The notes beneath the pieces are model-generated. The model was given only the letters and a program-made list of their open reading frames with translations, searched no databases and was not told the DNA's origin. Shown here in pieces: positions 13,640-25,972 of a stretch of 64,000 bases of DNA (positions within the stretch are counted from its first letter, which is position 1; the number at the start of each line of letters is the position of its first letter). A program made the translations under genes and the position numbers. This DNA comes from Torymus aiolomorphi (lineage: Eukaryota; Arthropoda; Insecta; Hymenoptera; Torymidae): positions 129,765,894 through 129,829,893 of the forward strand of contig CM070876.1 of assembly GCA_036365515.1 (NCBI GenBank), given 5' to 3'.

Positions 13640-14075
13640 AAAAACTTTTTATCTATGGCTTGGACAGGAATAGATTCTATTTTATTACCAAAGGGTATGG
13701 CCAGTCATCGTACATTTAGATTACCTTTAGATTTAAGTAATATTGAAAGTGCATTTGTAAAATTAGATTCTGATAAAAAAAATTGAGTCAATTTAAGTCC
13801 ACTGGAAGCTGCATGGCGATTACAACAATTTCCGTTTTGTGATAGAAGTCATACAGTTATAAGATTATCTATTCATACAGAAAATTAGCAGAACATTATT
13901 TTTGATAAAAAAAATATATTAAATGCATTAAATAAATGGGAAACTACATTAACAGCATGGTTTAAATTAAATAAAAATGATGATTTTACGAAAAAAATTA
14001 AATGTGTAAACATACCATAATACTATATTTTTTCTAATGAAAAAAAGGAGTTTTTTTGTTACTTATGGTAACAAT
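13640..14075 (+). pseudogene. scrambled Helitron helicase/Rep fragment, second copy
   Basis: Same fusion as in Helitron-1: helicase segment AWTGIDSILLPKG, SHRTFRLPLDLSNIES, then after about SDKKN the pre-helicase segment LSPLEAAWR...RSHTVIRLSIHTEN, LTAWFKLNKN. At least two stops and one frameshift interrupt it. The identical junction with the 4735-5175 copy shows common descent. It cannot make a working protein. Confidence 0.8.
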
Positions 14076-14223
14076 TATTAAAATAATAAATTATCTATGA
14101 CTTTATCAAACAATAATTTTTATTGTTTGATAAATATATAATTTAAAATTTTTTATTATATTAATTTCTTCAACACGTCGGGGGTTGGCGAGCGGAGCGA
14201 GCAGGGGGGCGAAGCCCCACTAT

Positions 14224-14440
14224 TGTGTATATATATATACACACACACTTAACCGACATGACGTCAGTAAGATATACACGATGTCTCATTTTAATCTATG
14301 AAGCCAAATATCTCCGAATGCAGGCCAGATACAGAAAAATGGTTCAGATGAAAATTGTTCGTGACGATGGGGGTCAACTTTTGGTCACCTTCAATTTGAC
14401 CTTGAGATCATTTTCCAAGGTCATTTCAAGGTTAAGATGA
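14224..14440. other. spacer with TGACGTCA motif
   Basis: Right after the Helitron-2 3' end lies a TA/CA run and then ACTTAACCGACATGACGTCAGTAA (14248-14271). The complement of the same phrase lies right after the Helitron-4 3' end (27284-27308). From about 14390 the sequence has repeated GACCTTGA/CAAGGTCA phrases like those at 18780-19310. No gene. Confidence 0.5.
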
Positions 14441-16974
14441 TTTTTTTCAAATTAGAACTCCCATTTCTGACGCCGGAATCGGATAGAGCGGGAAATTTTA
14501 CGTCCAAAACCGTTCTTTAAACATTTTTTTGTGACCTCCACAAGGTTATATCAAAGTCAAATGCTTAAAAATTGGTCAGAACGCGAAATTGCATAGTTGT
14601 CTCAAGCAGAACAAGCCTTGATAAACCCAACCAATTAAAGGATGTCTTCTTTGTAGATACAGCTCAGCATGCCGCCTAGCTGCTGCACGATAATTTGCCA
14701 TTACATTGCTCTAAAACCATTATCATGTCAACTATTTGATCAGCTGGATAATTCACAGATACAATAAAAAAGGGATCTGTACCCAACACCAGACCCATCA
14801 ACTCTTATGAATTTTGATGTGCTAAAACCGAATCTGGAGCCAGAATTATGCCATCACCTTCCATTTTTTTATTAAAACTCAAGAAATCACTCTCCCACTT
14901 ACGAAAATTCAGGATTTTATGGTAATAAGCGTTACGTAACAAAATATAAAGTAAAAGAAATTTTTATCTTTATCACAGGAATAACGATGTCAAAAGTTTA
15001 AAATCTAATAATTGATAACAAGATTAACTAAAAAAGAGGTTAAAATACAAGTGTTAACTATTACATTGTTGAAAATAAGCAAGAATTGAATTTTCAACAA
15101 TTTGTATTGAATTTGTAACATAAGTTAAATTTCTAAGACACGAAGGTTTACTTGTTCTCAATATTTTCAGAATTAAATCTTTTTCAATTGTCTCGTCTAT
15201 AAGTAAAGTTACATCATGGCTGATTATCCAGCTGATCAAATAGTTGAAATGATAATGGTTTTAGGCCAATGTAATGGTAATTATCGTGCAGCAGCTAGGT
15301 GGTATGCTGAGTTGTATCGACAAAGGAGACATCCTACTGATTTGACAATCAGAACTTTAACTCAAAGAGCTCGCGGTGGCCACCTTATTCGTCAGCGCAG
15401 GCACCACGAATACGATGAAAACGATGCTCGTGTCGTAACTATTTTAGTAATTGTTAATCTCGACCCGTATTTTAGCACACGCCAAATTGAAAGAGAAATT
15501 GGTATTTCCCGTCCGACGGTTTCAAGGATTCTGAGAATTATTGACTATCATGCGTACCATATAACTTTAGATTAAGAACTAAGGCAGAACCATATTCAAT
15601 TGCGCATTGAATTTTGTCACTGGGCTTTAAGAATGATAGAAAATGATCCAGACTTTTTCAAATACGTCCTTTTTTCAGATGAGACAAAATTTTATAGCCA
15701 TGGGCGACTCAACAGGCACAATTGCCATTATTGGTCAGATGTGAACCCTCACTGGCACAGAGCGATGGATCATCAAAATCGGTGGAGCATAATGGTGTGG
15801 TGTGGAATAGTCAATGGTTACTTGATAGGCCCGTATTTCTTTGAGTGAAATGTCGATAGAAACAGCTATTTAGAGCTAATAAGAGATCATTTGCCAGTAC
15901 TTTTGGAAAACGTCGACATAGCTACAAGACAAAGAATGTGGCTTCAGGAAGATGGTGCAGCCCCACATTTTACAGGAATCGTTCGAGAATTTTTAAATAA
16001 CAACTACAATGACAGGTGGATTGGACGAAGACGTCCAGTTAACTGGCCTACTAATTCACCAGATATGACGTTACCAGATTTTTTCTTGTGGAGGTACGTA
16101 AAAAATGTAGTTCTTGCTCAACGGCCTACAACAAGGGAAGATTTTATGGATAGAATTCGTTGAGCTTGCGAATCCATTTCTAGAGCAACGTTGCTCAGGA
16201 CTGTGGATCATTTCCAACGGCGATTACGCCTGTGCCTGGAAGCCAACGGAGGTAACTTTGAACATGTACTCCGTGGATACATAATGTCAACTGTAGTAAT
16301 AATGGTGAGAGGCAAGGGGACTCACGTTAAACAAGCACCCCAGTGAGAGGCGAGGGGACTCACGTAAACAAAGACCCCAAAGGAAACAGGCCTTACTACG
16401 TCCGCTTCGTTGTTTCTGGGTAACGCTAAAAGAGGGGTAATCAAAAAGAGCTTAAAGCCAATAGAGCAATGTTGCTGGAACTTCTGTAGATAAGTGACGG
16501 AGAAAACTTCCAGGATAGTATTTTTAGCGATTTTCATGGAAACTGTAAAATTGACCCCACTTAAAGCGATTCAATCTCCATGTGGTACTCCGGCGTCGCA
16601 TCTGACTTCGAATTTATAATCAGCGACCCCTGAAGCTCTCAGAATGTGTTTTTAGTGATTTTCATAGTGATTCAAAATGACCTCATTTGGGATATTTCAG
16701 CCTCCATGCGGTACCATCGCATCGCACCCCACAGAAACCTAACATCATATTCACATTTGGCGACCACAAAAATTTTTTAATTGGTTGGGTTTATCAAGGC
16801 TTGTTCTGCTTGAATCAACTATGAAATTTTGCGTTCTGAACAATTTTTAACCATTTGACCTTGATTTAACCTTGTGGAGGTCACAAAAAAATGTGTAGAG
16901 AACGGTTTTGGACGTAAAATTTCCCGCTCTATCCGATTCCGACGTCAGAAATAGGGGTTCTAACTTGAAAAAAT
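14441..16974 (+). mobile_element. Tc1/mariner-type (DD41D) element A with ~200 bp terminal inverted repeats
   Basis: Inverted ends run from about 14441 (TTTTTCAAATTAGAACTCC, TTTCTGACG, CCGTTCT) to 14640, and from 16780 to 16974. They share AAGCAGAACAAGCCTTGATA and the outer CAAATTAGAAC/GTTCTAACTTG. They enclose a single transposase frame on the plus strand, so the unit looks complete from end to end. The target duplication could not be read with certainty. The transposase has three in-frame stops, so the copy is inactive but may be cross-mobilised. Confidence 0.75.
15216..16346 (+). pseudogene. DD41D Tc1/mariner-like transposase, three nonsense codons
   Basis: The start is 'ATG GCT GAT TAT CCA'. 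One frame runs to TGA 16344-16346 and is broken only by TAA 15573-15575, TGA 15846-15848 and TGA 16161-16163, with no frameshift. The N-terminal helix-turn-helix region resembles DUF4817. A second helix-turn-helix follows (GISRPTVSRILR). The DDE-fold domain has FSDETKF (first Asp), EDGAAPH (second Asp), SPDMTLPDFFLW (third Asp) and WIGR. It is about 50% identical by eye to the intact protein at 17349-18416. The C-terminus differs from that copy after FEHVL. A 38 bp tandem duplication (16304-16380) lies at the 3' side. Confidence 0.88.
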
Positions 16975-17312
16975 TTATATTATTAAAAATTTTATCATTG
17001 CTCTGAAGAAATGGACATTATCAAAGCACAAAAAGTTTTTGTTATCGGGGACATTTTAGAAGAAAAGGAAGATATATCGGACATGTAATAAGGAATATTT
17101 AAAGCCTCTAACAATTTCTTTCAAAAAAACGTATAACCAGTCACATTTTTACATTATTTTGAGGGGGGTGAGGGGAGCGCTGAGGGAGGCGCTGAGAAGG
17201 GGGGCGAATGCACGCGAGGAGGGGTAAGGGGCGCGAGGGGGGCGAGGGGACGCGAGGGGGTGAGGGGGCGCTGAGTCGTAAACATTTTCGAGATTTTTAA
17301 AAAATTCTTATG
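16975..17312 (-). repeat. 340 bp Helitron-type block, repeated at 22868-23190
   Basis: The block from TATTATTAAAAATTTTATC through CGTATAACCAGTCACATTTT to TCGTAAACATTTTCGAGAT is almost identical to 22868-23190. Its inner part is the complement of the 5' region of Helitron-4 (22290-22430). It therefore looks like an inverted Helitron 5' end, with G-rich strand reading GAGGGG and GCGAGG. It ends where the DD41D transposase region begins, which suggests the transposon landed in an older Helitron. Confidence 0.75.
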
Positions 17313-17348
17313 TATTTAGTCATAGGATCCAAGTGTTTCGGTCACCAT

Positions 17349-18416
17349 TTACTGAAGAAGATGCTCAAAAGTTGCACCATTTACTTGTTGACAAAATTCT
17401 ATTCTCCTTTTAAAGTTTCTAACAGTATTTAATAATACTTGACGTGGAATACTTAAGCAGATTGGTGTAATCCTTTGAATCATGTCATCTCTTGTAGTTG
17501 GCCTGTTGCGGTAGACTGTATTTTTTAGGAAACCCCATAAATAAAAATCTGGAGATGTCAGATCTGGAGATCTTGGTGGCCATGCTACGGGACCTCCTCT
17601 ACCAATCCATCGACCGTTAAACCTTTCATTAAGAAAATCTCTGACAATTCTGGCATAATGTGGAGGAGCACCATCTTGTTGTAGCCACATTCTGGCCCTT
17701 GTATGGAGATCAACGTTTTCTAGAAAGAGTGGCAGCTCGTCTCTCAGCAACTGTAAATAAGTATGTTGAGTTACGTGACCTTCAAAAAAATAAGGTCCAA
17801 TCAGACATCCGTTAATAATACCACACCATACCGTTACATTCCAGCGATGCTGATCATCAACTTCTCGCATCCAATGAGGATTAACAGGAGACCAGTAGTG
17901 GCAATTATGGCGATTCAACATACCAGTACTCTGAAATGTAGCCTCGTCGCTAAAAAGAACATTGTTAAAGAAATTTTCATCATCAGTAATTTGTTGTGTT
18001 GCCCGGTGGCAAAATGTTATTCTCCGTCGATAATCTTCCACAGTTAAAGCTTGATTTAGAGTAATGTGGTAAGGATGGTAACGCGCATATCGTAAATATC
18101 TACTGGCCGTAGATCTTGGAATACCCATTGTTAACTCGATTTCGCGTAAACTGACATGAACATTTAAATGTACCATGGCTAGAACAGCAAGAAAGCGAGG
18201 ATTATTTTCATAATCGTGTTCATTCAGTGTCCTCCTTCTTCGAACGAAGTTTCCTTGTCGACCGCGCAGTTCAATGTCACGTATTACCGTATGATCAGGA
18301 TGTTGTCGTTGAGGGAACCGAGCACGATACAATCTGCTTGCCTCTCGATAGTTTCGTCGACATTCTCCTAAAATAAGAAGAATGTCAACTATTTCATTAG
18401 CAGAATAGTCAGGCAT
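17349..18416 (-). CDS. DD41D Tc1/mariner-like transposase, uninterrupted
   Basis: An intact 355-codon gene from ATG 18416 to TAA at 17349. Residues 1-60 form a DUF4817-like helix-turn-helix (MPDYSANEIVDILLILGECR) and residues 65-112 a second HTH (GIPRSTASRYLR). The catalytic domain has D157 in FSDEATF, D248 in QQDGAPPH and D290 in SPDLTSPDFYLW. Forty-one residues separate the last two, hence DD41D. RWNVTVWCGI and WIGRGG are also conserved. Role: cut-and-paste transposition of its own element. Terminal repeats were not found with confidence; the left side abuts a Helitron-type block and the right side a tandem array. It is full-length for the group and the best candidate for a recently active gene here. 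Confidence 0.9.
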   Translation of the reverse strand: MPDYSANEIVDILLILGECRRNYREASRLYRARFPQRQHPDHTVIRDIELRGRQGNFVRRRRTLNEHDYENNPRFLAVLAMVHLNVHVSLREIELTMGIPRSTASRYLRYARYHPYHITLNQALTVEDYRRRITFCHRATQQITDDENFFNNVLFSDEATFQSTGMLNRHNCHYWSPVNPHWMREVDDQHRWNVTVWCGIINGCLIGPYFFEGHVTQHTYLQLLRDELPLFLENVDLHTRARMWLQQDGAPPHYARIVRDFLNERFNGRWIGRGGPVAWPPRSPDLTSPDFYLWGFLKNTVYRNRPTTRDDMIQRITPICLSIPRQVLLNTVRNFKRRIEFCQQVNGATFEHLLQ

Positions 18417-18712
18417 TCTTTTTTAGTTGTAAATGCAATTATTTATCAAGACACACCACAAAAGAAATAATATGTTATTATACTATACAATATTTTAAAA
18501 CGAAAAAGTTTAATTTTCTGTGCCAATATAAGTGTGCTCAATTTGAAAACAATTTGATGTAAACAGTAATAATTATTGACTATTACCGATCAATGCTGAA
18601 TACTACCGGTCACTATTGGATACAGGTGGTCAACACTTATTAACTTTTGTTATTATTTCATATAAGTCGTTAACCCTGGTAAATATTGATAATAGTAAAA
18701 ATAGTAACATTT
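18417..18712. other. AT-rich flank of transposase gene
   Basis: No coding potential. Contains phrases such as ACTATTACCGATCAATGCTGAATACTACCGG and GGTCACTATTGG in short form, possibly the subterminal part of the DD41D element, but I could not pair it with the other side. Confidence 0.4.
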
Positions 18713-19395
18713 TCCGCTCTTTCCATTTACGAGGTCAAAAATAGGGGTTCCCATTTGAAAAAATCGATTTGACCTTCAAATGACCTTGATCATTGACCTC
18801 AAGGTCATAATCAAGGTCACGATCAGTTGGGCCGCTCCAAACCCTACAACTTCTGTATTTAACACTCGTATGCGTAATTATGGGAATGTTTGGATGCGTT
18901 GATCGATTTTGATTTTAAACATGACCATGACCATGGCCTTGACTCAAGGACATATCTGAACGTAAAATTTTCCGCTCTTTCCATTTACGAGGTCAAAAAT
19001 GGGGGCTCCCATTTGAAAAAATCGATTTGACCTTAAATGACCATGATCATTGACCACAAGGTCATAACCAAGGTTACGATCAGTTGAGCCCCTCTGAACC
19101 CTACAACTTTTGTATTTAACAATTTGTCTCGTATGCCTAATTATGGGAATGTTTTGATGCGTTGATTGATTTTGATTTTAAACATGACCATGACGATGAC
19201 CATGACCTTGACTCAAGGACATATCTGGACGTAAAATTTTCCGCTCTTTCCATTTACGAGGTCAAAAGTGGGGGTTCTCATCAAGGTCATAACCAAGGTC
19301 ACGATCAGTTGGGCCCCTCTGAACCCTACAACTTATGTATTAAAAGTTTTTTTCCATCTCCCTTAGTTTTCGAGATATTTGCCTGGTGGTTTTAA
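18713..19395 (+). repeat. tandem repeat, ~260-270 bp unit, about 2.5 copies
   Basis: Units begin at TCCGCTCTTTCCATTTACG at 18713, 18971 and 19240. Each carries the ATTTGAAAAAATCGATTTGACC segment (shortened in the third), several TCAAGGTCA/TGACCTTGA sites, GGGCCCCTCTGAACCCTACA and a GACCATGACC-type run. The unit starts resemble the outer inverted repeats of DD41D element A (CCGCTCTATCCGATT, GTTCTAACTTGAAAAAAT). The array may therefore be an amplified transposon end. The third copy runs into GGGACACCCGGTAT at 19400. Confidence 0.8.
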
Positions 19396-19410
19396 AATGG
19401 GACACCCGGT

Positions 19411-20862
19411 ATATGGGAGCGTCCAGCAGAAACGGGCCCCCGAGCGCGCGCGGTGCCTTTTTTCGCGTAAAAGGCGCTCTGTTTAACTCGCTCATAATCG
19501 TATGCTGCGTCTTTGGAAAAAAAACCAAGGACCTATATCGATAGATTTTTTTCTGCTCTTTCCAATTGCGCCATTGTTTTTATTGCGAAACGCGTTCTTC
19601 CGGACGAAAACTCGAGTTGAATATTGAAAGCCATTTTTCTCAAAGCATATCATGTTTTTTTTCAAAATAAACTACACCATTGGAAAGTACAACTCTTAAG
19701 CTTCAAAACCCTATCTTGGAGAAGTTGGAGAAATAAAGGGTTTAAAAGTAACAACATGAAAAAGACAGCGCCGAGGGTCCGCACGAGCCTCTCGCGCCCG
19801 TGCGTACGGCACGTTTAAGTGCACGCTCTATTCAATTCGCTAATAATCGTGTACCAAGTCTCTGAAAAAAGAACTAAGGAGATATATCGATAGATTTTTT
19901 CCTGCTCTTTCCAATGGTGCTATTATTTTTATTCCGAAATGCCTCCTTCTAGTTGAAAATTCCATTTGAATGTTTCAACTCTATTTTCTCAATAAAATAT
20001 CAGTCTTTTCTTCAAAATGAATTATATTCTTCAAAAGTACAAGTCTCAAACTATAAAATATTATATTTTTAAGTTGAAACATGAAAAGTTCAAAAATAGT
20101 AAGATCAAAAAGACAGCGGCTGCCCGAACTTCTTACGCTATGCTCAAGGGCGGATTAATACACGCGCTGTGCTACTTCGCCCTTTCTTTTTTGTAAATAT
20201 AAAATGTTTTGTAACTTACAATGCCAATGCGTAGACATAATTTTGTGGATCTAGTTGTAACAGTTAGTATAATATTACAATGAACTTTGTTCATTTATAT
20301 AACAAACTTCGAGTACTAATCCCGAACAGAAGCATTTCGGAATAAAAATAATAGCACCATTGGAAAGAGCAGGAAAAAATCTATCGATATATGTCCTTAG
20401 TTCTTTTTTCAGAGACTTGGTACACGATTATTAGCGAATTGAATAGAGCGTGCACTTAAACGTGCCGTACGTACGGACGCGAGGGGCTCGCGCGGACCCT
20501 CGGCGCTGTCTTTTTCATGTTGTTACTTTTAAACCCTTTATTTCTCCAACTTCTCCAAGATAGGGTTTTGAAGCTTAAGAGTTGTACTTTCCAATGGTGT
20601 AGTTTATTTTGAAAAAAAACATGATATACTTTGAGAAAAATGGCTTTCAATATTCAGCTCGAGTTTTCGTCCGGAAGAAAGCGTTTCGCAATAAAAACAA
20701 TGGCACCATTGGAAAGAGCAGGAAAAAATCTATCGATATAGGTCCTTGTTTTTTTTTCAAAGACGCAGCATACGATTATGAACGAGTTAAACAGAGCGCC
20801 TTTTACGCGAAAAAAGGCACCAAGCGCGCTCGGTGGCCCGTTTCTGCTGGACGCTCCCATAT
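19411..20862. repeat. 1.45 kb fold-back repeat, arms about 540 bp
   Basis: The left arm 19411-19950 (ATATGGGAGCGTCC, GGCGCTCTGTTTAACTCG, CATATCATG) is the inverted copy of the right arm 20329-20862, with about 95% identity by eye. Identical short frames appear on opposite strands (19624-19818 plus, 20456-20650 minus) simply because of this symmetry. Within each arm the sequence is itself an old tandem duplication: the phrase ATATCGATAGATTTTTT.CTGCTCTTTCCAA occurs at 19535 and 19880. The centre 19951-20328 is unique. Possibly a fold-back DNA element or palindromic insertion; no transposase is present. Confidence 0.85.
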
Positions 20863-20865
20863 ATA

Positions 20866-22270
20866 TCTTCCTATATTATATAGTTGTTTCAGAAAATTGA
20901 CCGATCAGCCCCCCATCGCCCTCCCCACTATCCCCCCTCACCCCCCTAAAAACACCGGTAAAATACGTCTCTATATATGAGTTTTAGGCTCTTCAAAGGC
21001 CCCTCAATTCCCCCCCTCGCCTCCCCCGCCTTCTCACCACCCCAATGCCCCCCTCATACCCCCCCAATTCACCCCTTAATTCCCAACATCGTTCCCTCGA
21101 TTTTCTTTTAATAAAGGGAACAGGTATAAATAAAACAATAGTTTTCACTTTTATAAATTGTTCCCTTTATTAAAAGAAAAAAAATAGTGTTAATAGTTAA
21201 AAGATTCCTCTCATTAGCATATTTTATTTCCTTTGTATATTTACATGCAATCCTTGTAAATATTACCCTAAAAATATGAAATTCCTTTTAAATTATTTTT
21301 TTTTTAATTGACTTGACTATAAAGAGTTGTTGAAGAGAAGAACAGTTTTCCACGTCACCCGGGGGTACTGTTGATGGACGCGTTGGATTATTATTTTAAG
21401 TGGTATCCTTCGCCAATAGCCATAAATAACCACTCTTTTTCTGAAAGTAATTAATATTTAAAGAGGAAATATTATAGAAGTAGTATTAAAGAGGAAACAG
21501 AGGAATGTAAATTACGAATAAATTACGAAGACAAATGTAGATCTCTAATGAAGATATCTCGAATATGTAATAAGGAATAAATGGTAAAATTTAAAAAAGG
21601 AAATATAAATTACGAGTTACAATTAAAAAGAAACAGTTCACCCCCACGCTTTATTATAATTAATATTTAAAGAGGAAATATTAAAGAGGAAATAGAGGAA
21701 ATGTAAATTAGGAATAAATTACGAAGGCAAATGTAGATCTCGAATGTAGATATCTCGGATATGTAATAAGGAATAAATGATAAAATTTTAAAAAGGAAAT
21801 ATAAATTACGAGTTACAATTAAAAAGAAACAGTTCATCCCCTCGCTTTATTATAAAGGGAATAAGCATAAGCAAAAGAATAGTTTTCCACGTCACTATAG
21901 AGGTATAATAAGTAATAAATGGTAAAATTTAAAAAAGGAAATATAAATTGCGAGTTACAATTAAAAAGAAACAGTTTAATATATTTATATGCAATCCTTG
22001 TAAATATTACCCGAAAAATATTAAATTATTTTTAAATTATTATTTTTTTTAATTGACTTGACTATAAAGAGTGGTTGAAGAAAATAACAGTTTTCCACGT
22101 CACCCTGGGGGTACTGTTCATAGACGCGTTGGATTATTATTTTAAGTGGTTATTATTTTAAGTTGGATTATTATTTTACTTTTGTATGTCATCTTCATAC
22201 GTGTCCATATACGTCCTTATATCATCGTCGGGGGTTGACGAGCGGAGCGAGTAGGGGGGTACCCCCCTAG
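20866..22270 (+). mobile_element. Helitron-3, non-autonomous, 1.4 kb
   Basis: The 5' end TCTTCCTATATTATATAGTTG lies in ATATAT directly after the fold-back repeat. The 3' end has GTTGACGAGCGGAGCGAGTA, then the perfect palindrome GGGGGGTACCCCCC, then CTAG (22267-22270) followed by T. It carries two AGTGGT/ACCACT modules (21341-21437 and a partial one at 22086-22150) and a tandem array, but no recognisable protein remnant. It is the shortest Helitron here and ends 12 bp before Helitron-4 starts. Confidence 0.82.
21449..21975 (+). repeat. ~208 bp tandem duplication plus partial third copy
   Basis: 21449-21656 and 21658-21855 are near-identical (TTAATATTTAAAGAGGAAAT, AAATGTAGATCTC, AAAAAGAAACAGTTCA). 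A third copy begins near 21905 and is incomplete. It lies inside Helitron-3 and is non-coding. Confidence 0.85.
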
Positions 22271-23213
22271 TATGTATATATATCACCCTATATTATATAG
22301 TTGTAAGAAAATGTTTACGACTCAGCGCCCCCTCACCCCCCTCGCGTTCCCTCGCCACCCCTCAAAATAACGTAAAAATGTGACTGGTAATACGTTTTTT
22401 TTTTTTAAAGAAATTGTTAGAGCCCTCCCCAATTGTTTCAGTTATAAATCATGATATAATTAGATGAATTATCGAGTATCGCAGGTTCTATGTAATAATA
22501 TTGATATTTATTTATTTGTATATTTATTTATTTTTTTTAATTGATTTAACTATAAAGATTGGTTGAGGAGACGAACAGTTTTCCACGTCACCCTGGAGGT
22601 ACTGTTCATTGAAGCGTTGGATTGTTATTTTAAGTGGTATCTTTCGCCAATAGCCATATATAACCACTCTCATAATAGTATCTCATTGTTCTAAAGAAAT
22701 AGACACTATCAAAGGACAAAAAGTTTTTGTTATCGGGGACATTTTAGTATAACAAAATAATGTATTATATTTACACGTGCAAAATTATAATAATATCAAA
22801 GTTGTGGATACTTCTATAACTCCTTTGGATAAACTTTAAGAAGGATATAATCTATAGTCAGTAGCACTGAATATTTATATTATTAAAAATTTTATCATTG
22901 CTCTGAAGAAATGGACATTATCAAAGGACAAAAAGTTTTTGTTATCGGGGACATTTTAGAAGAAATGGAAGATATATCGGACATGTAATAAGGAATATTT
23001 AAAGCCTCTAACAATTTCTTTCAAAAAAACGTATAACCAGTCACATTTTTGCGTTATTTTGAGGGGGGGGGCTGAGGAGGGGGGCGAATGGACGCGAGGA
23101 GGGGTAAGGGGTCGCGAGGGGGGCGAGGGGGGCGAGGGGACGCTGAGTCGTAAACATTTTCGAGATTTCTAAAAAATTCTTATCTTTAGCCTTTCTTTAA
23201 AATTTTCCATTTA

Positions 23214-24112
<899 letters not shown>

Positions 24113-24398
24113 TTTAAATAATAAGATTATAATATAATAAACTAATAATGGTATAAATAAAATAATAACATTTTAAAATTTAATATAAATATACAATAAA
24201 ATATTCATATGATATTTTAATATTATGATCTTCTTAAGGATATTAGAATAATAACATAATATAATTGATCAAAATAATTTAAAAAAAAACATAAAAGCAT
24301 AATTAATTACATAATATAATTAAAATTTACTTTAATTATACATTTAATGTAAATTACTTTTCTTAATGTAATTAACTATTATTTAGTAAAATATAAGA

Positions 24399-24807
24399 TG
24401 ATTGAACAACGTGATTCAAAACCTAGTCCATTAAGATGGGATCCTGTGCAAAATATGTATATTGAATTGTGAGTAGTATACAACACGCAAGAGAATTAGA
24501 TGAATTAAACGAACAGTTACAGAATCATATAAATGAACAAAACGAATGTGAAATACATTTAAATAATTATATCAAGGAATATAATAACAATATTACTATG
24601 ATATAAATACCGTTAATTTGGGATCTAACACAAAATAAATACATAGAAGTATATAATTTAGAAGATGCTATAAAGTTAGACAAATTGAATGAAATAATAG
24701 AAACCCATGAAAAAGAAGAAAACAAATATAATAACTATTGTAATAATTTACTTATAGAATATGATTTAAATTATTTACAAAATTTAATTAAAAAATATGA
24801 AAAATAA
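24399..24807 (+). pseudogene. small coiled-coil ORF downstream of Helitron helicase, broken
   Basis: ATG 24399 opens a frame rich in Glu, Asn and Lys, broken by a stop near 24468 and another near 24604. It contains two related halves: PLRWDPVQNMYIEL followed by a heptad-like stretch, and PLIWDLTQNKYIEVYNLE followed by a similar stretch. It ends at TAA 24805-24807. It lies about 290 bp downstream of the helicase stop. A similarly placed decayed frame follows the helicase at 42931 on the minus strand. I know no family for it; it may be an accessory protein of this Helitron lineage. Confidence 0.4.
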
Positions 24808-24836
24808 AATAAATCAAAAGCAAACATAATATTTTC

Positions 24837-25410
24837 AATATACAATTTAAACTCAATTTTTAGTATAAAATATTTGAAATTTCACAAAAATAGTATTAAG
24901 TTATATTAATTTTTAATTCTATTATTTTACATTAACTTCTTTCACGTATCCAATATAATGTTTATAAGCAAAAATATATATAACAGAAAAAATAAAAATA
25001 TATATTTCCATATTATAAATAGCTTACAAAAACGTCACAGGATATGTTAAAGAAAATTTAATTAAAAATTTGAAAATTATTTTTTTATAAATATTTTTGT
25101 AAATTTTAAATAGAAGTAATAAATATAAAAATTCAATGAAATAAAAGAAAATTATTATTAAGTAAATTATTATTAAGTATGAAAATGGAATATTTAAAAT
25201 TTAAGGAAAATAAAATTATATTAATTTTAAAATCATTTACAATAAATTATATTAAATTCTTTCATGTATCCAATATAATGTTTAAAAGCAAAAATATATA
25301 TAAAAGGAACAAATAAATATATATGGTTCTAAATAATAAAAAGCTTATAAAAACATTCAAGGGTATATTAAATATAATATAAATCATATAATTTATTTTT
25401 AATTTATTAT
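24837..25410 (+). repeat. ~312 bp tandem duplication, AT-rich
   Basis: The phrase TTCTTTCACGTATCCAATA begins at 24938 and its match TTCTTTCATGTATCCAATA lies about 312 bp downstream (25258); flanking text (AAGCAAAAATATATATA, AAAGCTTATAAAAAC) repeats too. Degenerate and non-coding. Confidence 0.7.
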
Positions 25411-25972
25411 TTTCCTAAATTTCAAAATGTGATATAAAAATATATTTAATAAAATTTCATAAAATTTTAGGTATAGTGGTAATGTAGGGCTATTGGCGAA
25501 GGATGCCACTTAAAATAACAACCCAACGGTCCATGAACAGTACCCCCAGGGTGACGTGGAAAACTGTTCGTCTCTTCAAACAATCTTTATAGTTAATAAA
25601 GTTTATATAAAACGAATTAACGCAACACAGTTATTGGTTAAATTTAAAACATTGTCAATATTTATAAAGTAATTTATCAATTGAAGCTATTGCCCGAATA
25701 TTTTTATGTTAATTAATAAAATGAAGCTAATGGCTATTACGTGCAATCGATAAAGGATAAGTAAGGTGCCTAACTTATCAATGATCGATTTTATTCTTTT
25801 TACATGTGTATACTTACACATCTCTAATTATTCTAAGCTATTAGAGTAAAGCAGCCAAGGATATTAATGCACAATTATTTTAATAATTTTAAAGTGCAGT
25901 CAAGAATTTTTAAAGGATGAGGAAAGGAAAGGTAAACGTATAGGATGAAAAAATGAGAACGAAAAAAATAAC

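Larger units (their letters stand above)
10496..14223 (+). mobile_element. Helitron-2, non-autonomous, with nested piggyBac relic
   Basis: The 5' end is TCTATATTATAAAGAGG at 10496, directly after a short (TA)n. It is followed by the C-rich/AAATAACGTAAAA hairpin module (about 10525-10710) and one AGTGGY/ACCACT module (10851-10952). The 3' end has the same GGCGAGCGGAGCGAGC block, GGGGC-GAA-GCCCC hairpin and then ACTAT rather than the canonical ACTAG. A piggyBac-like element copy occupies 10987-12931. Then come 75 bp tandem repeats (13090-13320) and a scrambled RepHel fragment (13640-14075). Confidence 0.78.
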
